Positions 58,765-64,000 of a stretch of DNA of 64,000 nucleotides are shown here, piece after piece. The stretch is taken from assembly GCF_048595215.1 (NCBI RefSeq), contig NZ_JBMDWJ010000195.1, positions 1 to 64,000 on the forward strand, in the 5' to 3' direction. This DNA comes from Siphonobacter sp048595215 (lineage in GTDB: Bacteria; Bacteroidota; Bacteroidia; Cytophagales; Spirosomataceae). The notes under the pieces are model-generated. The model searched no databases. It was not told the origin of the DNA and saw nothing but the letters and a program-made list of their open reading frames with translations. Each line of letters starts with the position of its first letter. Position 1 is the stretch's first letter. The translations under genes and the position numbers were made by a program.

Positions 58765-59871
58765 ATGATGTTACGTACGGCTCTGGTTTGTTTGACTTTA
58801 TACGCGGGGAGCCTCGGTGCTCAGACCGCCCCCATTGATAAAAAAGCCACGAAAGAAACCCGGAATCTGTATACCAATTTGCAGAAGCTGGCGAAAAAGG
58901 GAACCATGTTCGGCCATCAGGACGATCTGGGGTATGGCGTGAACTGGCGGGCCGAAGCCGGTCGTTCGGATGTGAAGGAGGTCGTGGGCGAGTACCCCGC
59001 CGTATTCGGCTGGGATTTGGGCCGGATTGAATTCGATAGTACTCACGAAATCGACGGGATTCCGTTCGAAAGTCAGCGGAAATTTGTGGAGCAGGTCTAC
59101 GCTCAGGGAGGGGTTAATACGTTTAGCTGGCACCTAAACAACCCAACCGACCCTACGAAAACGAGCTGGGATAAAGTAGATTTCACCATTCGTGCACTCT
59201 TCAGTGATTCGCAGGCTCAGCAACGGTACGATGCCTGGCTGGATCGGGTCGCGGCTTATTTCAAAAGCCTGAAAGGACCCAAAGGCGAAGCCATCCCGGT
59301 GATCTTCCGGCCCTTCCACGAGCATACGGGTAGCTGGTTCTGGTGGGGGAAAGCCCACGCTACCGTAGACGAATACGTGCAATTGTGGCGATACACCGTC
59401 GAGTATTTACGCGATAAAAAAGACGTTCATAATGTACTGTATGCGTATTCGACCGACCGTTTCCCGACGAAAGAAGAATACCTCGAACGCTATCCCGGCG
59501 ATGCGTATATCGACATCGTTGGTTTTGACATTTACCACCGTCCGCAACCCGGTCAGCCTGACCATTTTGTAGCGAATACGCGTCAAATGGTGGAGATCCT
59601 GAAAGAGGTGGGGCAGGAAAAGAAAAAAGTATACGCCATCACCGAAACTGGCCTCGAAAAACTGCCCCAGCCCAACTGGTGGACGCAGGTACTAGCACCG
59701 ATTATCAAAAACGCGGGTTTATCTTACGTGCTGGTTTGGCGAAATGGCAACCCGGGACACTTTTACGCTCCCTACGCCGGACAAGCCACTGCGGAAGATT
59801 TTAAGAAATTTTCCCAGCAATCGGACGTTTACCTCCAAAAGAAAACGGCTGCTGCCCAACTCTACCGCTAA
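58765..59871 (+). CDS. GH26 beta-mannanase, secreted
   Basis: A 368-residue exported glycoside hydrolase family 26 enzyme, which cuts beta-1,4-mannan with retention. Signal peptide about 1-19 (MMLRTALVCLTLYAGSLGA); no lipobox, so it is periplasmic or secreted. Family segments are GTMFGHQDDLGYG (46-58), FRPFHEHTGSWFWWGK (181-196) with acid/base E186, and VYAITETGLEKLP with nucleophile E294. TFSWHLNNP (119-127) is also characteristic. It precedes the symporter gene by 74 bp. This order (GH26, symporter, GH130) is that of the B. fragilis mannan cluster as I recall it, where the enzyme releases mannobiose. Confidence 0.93.
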   Translation: MMLRTALVCLTLYAGSLGAQTAPIDKKATKETRNLYTNLQKLAKKGTMFGHQDDLGYGVNWRAEAGRSDVKEVVGEYPAVFGWDLGRIEFDSTHEIDGIPFESQRKFVEQVYAQGGVNTFSWHLNNPTDPTKTSWDKVDFTIRALFSDSQAQQRYDAWLDRVAAYFKSLKGPKGEAIPVIFRPFHEHTGSWFWWGKAHATVDEYVQLWRYTVEYLRDKKDVHNVLYAYSTDRFPTKEEYLERYPGDAYIDIVGFDIYHRPQPGQPDHFVANTRQMVEILKEVGQEKKKVYAITETGLEKLPQPNWWTQVLAPIIKNAGLSYVLVWRNGNPGHFYAPYAGQATAEDFKKFSQQSDVYLQKKTAAAQLYR

Positions 59872-59945
59872 GTATTCGGCTCATGCATGACTCTCCGGAA
59901 CTTGCCTAACGTATACTGAGTTGGTTAGCTAGCAACGGAGCAATC

Positions 59946-61832
59946 ATGAAATTATCCCTACTGGACTTTTGTATCATCATCATCTATCTGGTGGCAGTCA
60001 TTGTGCTGGGATTAGTCCTCAAAAAAAGGGCTTCCCGCAACAAGGAGGCGTATATGCTGGGCGGTAAGACCCTGCCGTGGTATATGCTGGGTCTGTCGAA
60101 CGCCTCGGATATGTTCGACATTTCCGGTACCATGTGGATGGTCTCACTGGCTTTTGTGTACGGACTAAAAAGCCTCTGGATTCCCTGGCTCTGGCCCGTA
60201 TTCAATCAGGTTTTTATGATGATGTACCTGTCGGTCTGGCTACGCCGTTCAAACGTGACGACCGGAGCCGAATGGATCGGAACGCGATTTGGAAAGGGGC
60301 CTGGGGTAACGGCCTCGCATACGATCGTCGTCGTGTTTGCCCTGTTGAGTTGCCTGGGGTTTTTGGCGTATGGTTTTGTGGGTTTGGGCAAATTCATGGA
60401 AATTTTTATTCCGTTTGAAAGCATTGCTCCGTACCTGCCGTTCCGCATCGCTCCGGAGTACGTGGGACCTTTCTACGGCATCATCTTCACCGCCTTTGCC
60501 GTATTTTACGCCATTTTGGGTGGCATGACGAGCATTGTGATTGGCGATGTGCTCAAGTACGGCATCATGACGATTTCGGCTTTCGTAATTGCCGTCATTG
60601 CCATGCAACAGCTTTCCGGTAGAACGCTGGAAGTGCCGCAGGGCTGGTATACGCCCTTTTTCGGTTGGAAACTTGATGATCTGAACTGGTCGGGGATTCT
60701 GGAAGAAGTGAATACCAAAATCAAGTCGGATGGTTTTTCCCTGTTCGGAATCTTCTTCATGATGATGACCTTCAAGGGTATTCTGGCGAGTCTGGCCGGA
60801 CCGGCTCCGAATTACGATATGCAGAAAATTTTATCCACCAAATCACCCCAGGAAGCCGCCAAGATGAGTGGGATTGTCTCCATCGTGCTACTGCCCGTAC
60901 GGTACGCGATGGTCATGGGTTTGACGGTACTGGCTCTGCTGCATTTCGATCAGCTGGGCTTGCATACGCCGCGGGGTATTGATTTCGAGAAAATCCTGCC
61001 TGCGTCCATTTTGCAGTTCGTACCCGCCGGACTGATGGGGCTGCTGCTGGCTGGATTACTGGCGGCGTTTATGGGCACCTTTGCCGGTACGCTCAATGCC
61101 GCTCAGGCCTACGTAGTGAATGACATTTACCTGAAATACATCGACCCCGGAGCCAGCAATAGCCGTATTTCCCGGATGAATTACTTCTCTGGACTGGTAG
61201 TAGCCAGCGTCGGTATTCTGCTAGGACTGTTCGCCAAAGACGTCAATAGTATTCTGCAATGGATCGTCTCGGCTTTGTACGGCGGTTACGTTGCGGCCAA
61301 TGTATTGAAGTGGCACTGGTGGCGATTTAATGCCAATGGCTTTTTCTGGGGCATGCTGGCGGGAATCGTTCCGGCTCTGATTTTCCCTTATGTGTTCCGC
61401 GAAACACTGAGTCTGTACTATTTCCCGCTGCTGTTTCTGCTTTCGCTGGCGGGGTGTATCATTGGCTCGCTGGTAACGCCGCCGACGGATCGGCAGACGC
61501 TGATCACCTTTTACCGGACCGTACGTCCTTGGGGTTTCTGGAAGCCCATTCAGCGACAGGTACAGGTCGAAGACCCCGATTTTCGGCCCAATGAAGCGTT
61601 TGGTCGAGACGCCTTTAATGTCATCATTGGGATTATCGCTCAGTGTGCACTGACGCTGGTACCCATGTATCTGATTTTGAAAATGAACGTTGAGCTGACG
61701 ATAACCCTGGGTGTATTGGGCCTTTGTGTAGTGATTTTGAAGAAAACCTGGTGGGATCGCTTACCGACGGAAGAACCTGCCTCAAAGGTTTCCGCTCACC
61801 GTTTAACTAAAACCTTAAATGACCTTTCATGA
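59946..61832 (+). CDS. SSS-family sodium:sugar symporter
   Basis: A 628-residue inner-membrane transporter with about 14 hydrophobic segments, starting with FCIIIIYLVAVIVLGLVLKK. Family motifs are EAYMLGGKTLPWYMLGLSNASDMFDISGTMWM, GAEWIGTRFGKGPG, and YAILGGMTSIVIGDVLKYGIM. The C-terminal 130 residues add further membrane segments beyond the 13-helix core, as in other long SSS sugar symporters. Its position between GH26 and GH130 indicates import of mannobiose or mannosyl-glucose. The last 14 bp overlap the GH130 gene start, so they are translationally coupled. Confidence 0.92.
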   Translation: MKLSLLDFCIIIIYLVAVIVLGLVLKKRASRNKEAYMLGGKTLPWYMLGLSNASDMFDISGTMWMVSLAFVYGLKSLWIPWLWPVFNQVFMMMYLSVWLRRSNVTTGAEWIGTRFGKGPGVTASHTIVVVFALLSCLGFLAYGFVGLGKFMEIFIPFESIAPYLPFRIAPEYVGPFYGIIFTAFAVFYAILGGMTSIVIGDVLKYGIMTISAFVIAVIAMQQLSGRTLEVPQGWYTPFFGWKLDDLNWSGILEEVNTKIKSDGFSLFGIFFMMMTFKGILASLAGPAPNYDMQKILSTKSPQEAAKMSGIVSIVLLPVRYAMVMGLTVLALLHFDQLGLHTPRGIDFEKILPASILQFVPAGLMGLLLAGLLAAFMGTFAGTLNAAQAYVVNDIYLKYIDPGASNSRISRMNYFSGLVVASVGILLGLFAKDVNSILQWIVSALYGGYVAANVLKWHWWRFNANGFFWGMLAGIVPALIFPYVFRETLSLYYFPLLFLLSLAGCIIGSLVTPPTDRQTLITFYRTVRPWGFWKPIQRQVQVEDPDFRPNEAFGRDAFNVIIGIIAQCALTLVPMYLILKMNVELTITLGVLGLCVVILKKTWWDRLPTEEPASKVSAHRLTKTLNDLS

Positions 61833-62988
61833 ACGGCTTGCTCAGTTGGAGGAAGCCCACGATAGACTGATCAGACGTCCCAACGTGAAGGCAGATCTGG
61901 GTAATGGTCTGTTCGATCGCTATCAGTATCCCATCGTAACGGCTGCCCATACGCCGCTTTTCTGGCGGTATGATCTGAATCCCGAAACCAATCCGTTTCT
62001 GATGGAGCGTTTCGGTATCAATGCTACCTTCAATGCCGGGGCCATCAAAATAGAAGACAAGTATCTGCTGATTCTGCGAGTGGAAGGACTGGATCGAAAA
62101 TCATTCTTTGCCGTAGCTGAAAGTCCCAACGGAATTGATCAGTTTCAGTTTTGGGAGTATCCCATTACCATGCCCGAAACCGATGAACCGGACGTCAATG
62201 TCTACGACATGCGGGTCGTACCACACGAAGATGGCTGGATTTATGGCCTGTTCTGTACCGAACGTAAAGACCCGAACGCCCAACCCGGCGATGAATCGGC
62301 GGCAATTGCCCAGTGCGGTATCGCCCGGACCCGTGACTTAAAAACCTGGGAGCGATTACCCGATCTGCAAACCCCCTCGCCGCAGCAACGCAATGTAGTA
62401 TTACATCCCGAATGGGTGAAAGGCAAGTACGCGTTTTATACCCGGCCGCAGGATGGATTTATTCAGGCGGGTACGGGCGGAGGCATTGCCCTGGCCCTGG
62501 CGGATTCAATGGAAAAAGCCATCATTACGCAGGAGACGGTCATCGATCCGAAAGACTATCATACGGTATACGAAGTTAAAAATGGTCAGGGACCGGCTCC
62601 GCTAAAAACGTCGCTGGGCTGGCTTCATTTGGCTCATGGCGTGCGAAATACGGCGGCGGGCTTGCGATACGTGCTGTATACATTCATGACGGACCTACAC
62701 GATCTGACGAAGGTGATTTATAAACCGGCGGGTTACATGCTGGCTCCCGAAGGGGACGAACGGATCGGCGACGTATCGAACGTGGTCTTTTCTAACGGCT
62801 GGATTCTGGACGACGACGGTACGGTATTTATCTACTACGGCTCGTCCGACACGCGTATGCACGTGGCGACTACTACGCTGGATCGACTGCTTGATTATGT
62901 AGTGAATACTCCGGCGGATGGCATGCGGTCGGCGGCTTCGGTACAGCGATTGACGGCTTTGATTGATCGGAATAAAGCTCTGTTCTAA
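61819..62988 (+). CDS. mgp: GH130 mannosylglucose phosphorylase
   Basis: A 389-residue cytoplasmic glycoside phosphorylase. It is close in length to the B. fragilis 4-O-beta-D-mannosyl-D-glucose phosphorylase (390). The catalytic aspartate is D130 in NVYDMRVV, matching D131 of that enzyme. Other GH130 features are RYQYPIVTAAHTPLFWRYD, FNAGAIKIEDKYLLILRVEG, FYTRPQDGF and the phosphate-contact region LGWLHLAHGVR. The reaction gives mannose-1-phosphate and glucose. Its usual substrate is made by mannobiose 2-epimerase, whose gene is not in the window. Start ATG 61819 overlaps the symporter gene. Confidence 0.92.
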   Translation: MTFHERLAQLEEAHDRLIRRPNVKADLGNGLFDRYQYPIVTAAHTPLFWRYDLNPETNPFLMERFGINATFNAGAIKIEDKYLLILRVEGLDRKSFFAVAESPNGIDQFQFWEYPITMPETDEPDVNVYDMRVVPHEDGWIYGLFCTERKDPNAQPGDESAAIAQCGIARTRDLKTWERLPDLQTPSPQQRNVVLHPEWVKGKYAFYTRPQDGFIQAGTGGGIALALADSMEKAIITQETVIDPKDYHTVYEVKNGQGPAPLKTSLGWLHLAHGVRNTAAGLRYVLYTFMTDLHDLTKVIYKPAGYMLAPEGDERIGDVSNVVFSNGWILDDDGTVFIYYGSSDTRMHVATTTLDRLLDYVVNTPADGMRSAASVQRLTALIDRNKALF

Positions 62989-63008
62989 TAAATTCAAAAA
63001 TAATGGGT

Positions 63009-63047
63009 ACAAAAAAGTAGTCTGAGTTTTCAGATTGCTTTTTTTGT
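63009..63047 (+). terminator. Terminator after the mannan genes
   Basis: ACAAAAAAG (63009-63017) pairs with CTTTTTTTGT (63038-63047), with TCTGA/TCAGA inside, ending in a long T-run, 20 bp after the GH130 stop. Confidence 0.8.
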
Positions 63048-63091
63048 GGACTTTATCTTAACCTAATCAATCCATTAATCTATTTTCACGA

Positions 63092-64000
63092 ATGAGTAAA
63101 AGTATATTTAAAAAATTATTATTTAGTTATCTGGTCTTAGTATGCGGGTTCACTGTCCAAGCCCAACGCATCTTGCAATTGCCGGAAGAACCACTGGCTA
63201 TTGAATCTCCTGGATTTATAATTGATACAGTTATTGATGCTCGTCAAATAAAACCACACATTGGCGTAGTTCAGGATGGTAAAACAAAGAATGTTTTGGA
63301 GTGTAATTTCCCGGACCAGTTACCCACGTACCTGAAGGGGTATTTACAGAGAAATTTTTCTACTCAAGGTGAGCCGCTTACGTTAATTATTGATGAATTA
63401 TGGGTTAGCGATGAGAAAAAAGGGTTATGAGGATTATTTGATGTTACTCTAGCCATGACGCTGGCCCGAAAAGATTCATTGGGTAATGTAAAGCGTCTTC
63501 GAGCTTACCGCTACGGTTTTTCAGGAGGGACTCGAAATAAAGAAGATTTCTATATGAAAACCCTGCAAAAGTTATTTAAAATGTATCTCAAGCATTTTGC
63601 TGGGACGGACTGGAAGAATCAAAAACATGAGTCAGTATTTCAGGAGTGGGCAGGAGAACCGAGAGTAGCAGAACTGTTCGAAAAAAAAGAATTTATACCG
63701 GGTGGATATACTACCATTACCGAATTGCTAAAAAATCAGCCTACTATTGCTTTTGCTGATTTGAAGAAACGCTCCTTATTTGAAAATCGAATAGCTGTTA
63801 AAGTTTCGAAAGATGTCAAAAAAGGAAGAAACTTTTAGCTTATTCTGATGGTAAACAATTATACCTTAATGCTGAAACATATCTTAAAGGAGCTGACTAT
63901 TTTGCTTTGGTACGAGAAACGGGAAGGTTTTTTCTAATCGATGATCCATTAGATCCCGTGCAATACGGAGTTAATCATCTAGGGTTTATTGTAGACTTTC
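63092..64000 (+). pseudogene. Broken gene for a secreted protein of unknown function, cut by the window edge
   Basis: The frame starts at 63092 with a signal peptide (MSKSIFKKLLFSYLVLVCGF...QA) and runs to an in-frame TGA at 63428-63430. It continues in the same frame with GLFDVTLAMTLARKD and on to a TAG near 63836. A one-base shift in the A-rich run near 63820 would then join it to LAYSDGKQLYLNAETYLKGAD, which stays open to the edge. The three pieces look like one protein of over 300 residues with one nonsense and one frameshift change, or sequencing errors. Base composition is more AT-rich than neighbours, suggesting different origin. I do not recognise the family. Confidence 0.65.

Overview
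The window looks like chromosomal DNA of a Bacteroidota species, most likely order Cytophagales (Spirosoma/Siphonobacter-like). Reasons: a SusC/SusD pair with adjoining mannan enzymes, arginine synthesis through an N-acyl-ornithine carbamoyltransferase, the nadK / outer-membrane protein / uppS / bamA / two-ompH block, a Reg_prop sensor kinase, several exact TAnnTTTG promoter -7 elements and few Shine-Dalgarno sequences. I found no rRNA, tRNA, CRISPR array, insertion sequence or phage gene. The genus is inferred from style, not proven.

Layout. 1-5.7 kb: an RNA m5C methyltransferase cut by the left edge, an alpha/beta hydrolase, a CBS protein, an iron-permease-family protein and proBA. 6.0-10.8 kb: two genes for exported enzymes (a PLP aminotransferase and a flavin amine oxidase), a secreted protein ending in a Hint (intein/hedgehog-type) domain, then a head-GIN surface protein. 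10.9-20.6 kb: aat, then a long arginine cluster (N-acyltransferase, argG, argC, argD, argF', argB, an ADP-ribosylglycohydrolase, argE, a 44-residue membrane protein). A previously unlisted 31-codon arginine-rich leader peptide with terminator-like stems lies at its head, and most of its intergenic gaps carry inverted repeats or terminators. 20.7-25.5 kb: MFS exporter, DAHP synthase-chorismate mutase, proline dehydrogenase, lspA. 25.8-33.4 kb: envelope-assembly block on the minus strand. 33.4-44.5 kb: a membrane metallopeptidase, a thioredoxin-like protein, a GNAT, a ChaN-like protein, a two-component system, an S9 peptidase and a phosphodiester glycosidase. 44.5-45.1 kb: 640 bp without a gene but full of hairpins. 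45.1-52.5 kb: TonB receptor plus secreted phosphatase, a membrane AraC regulator and a GMC oxidoreductase with its small subunit. 52.6-63 kb: a mannan utilization locus (AraC regulator, divergent SusC/SusD, GH26 mannanase, SSS symporter, GH130 phosphorylase). The right edge holds a broken secreted-protein gene.

How the genes work together. The arginine cluster encodes glutamate acylation through to citrulline, plus argG; argH is not here. Its leader suggests control by charged arginyl-tRNA. The mannan locus implies that GH26 cuts mannan outside the cytoplasm, SusCD and the symporter import products, and GH130 phosphorolyses mannosyl-glucose. The mannobiose 2-epimerase needed between those steps is not in the window. 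The most noteworthy items are the arginine leader, the Hint-domain cluster, the structured region at 44.5-45.1 kb, the repeated operator-like motif upstream of susC and the palindromes in intergenic gaps.
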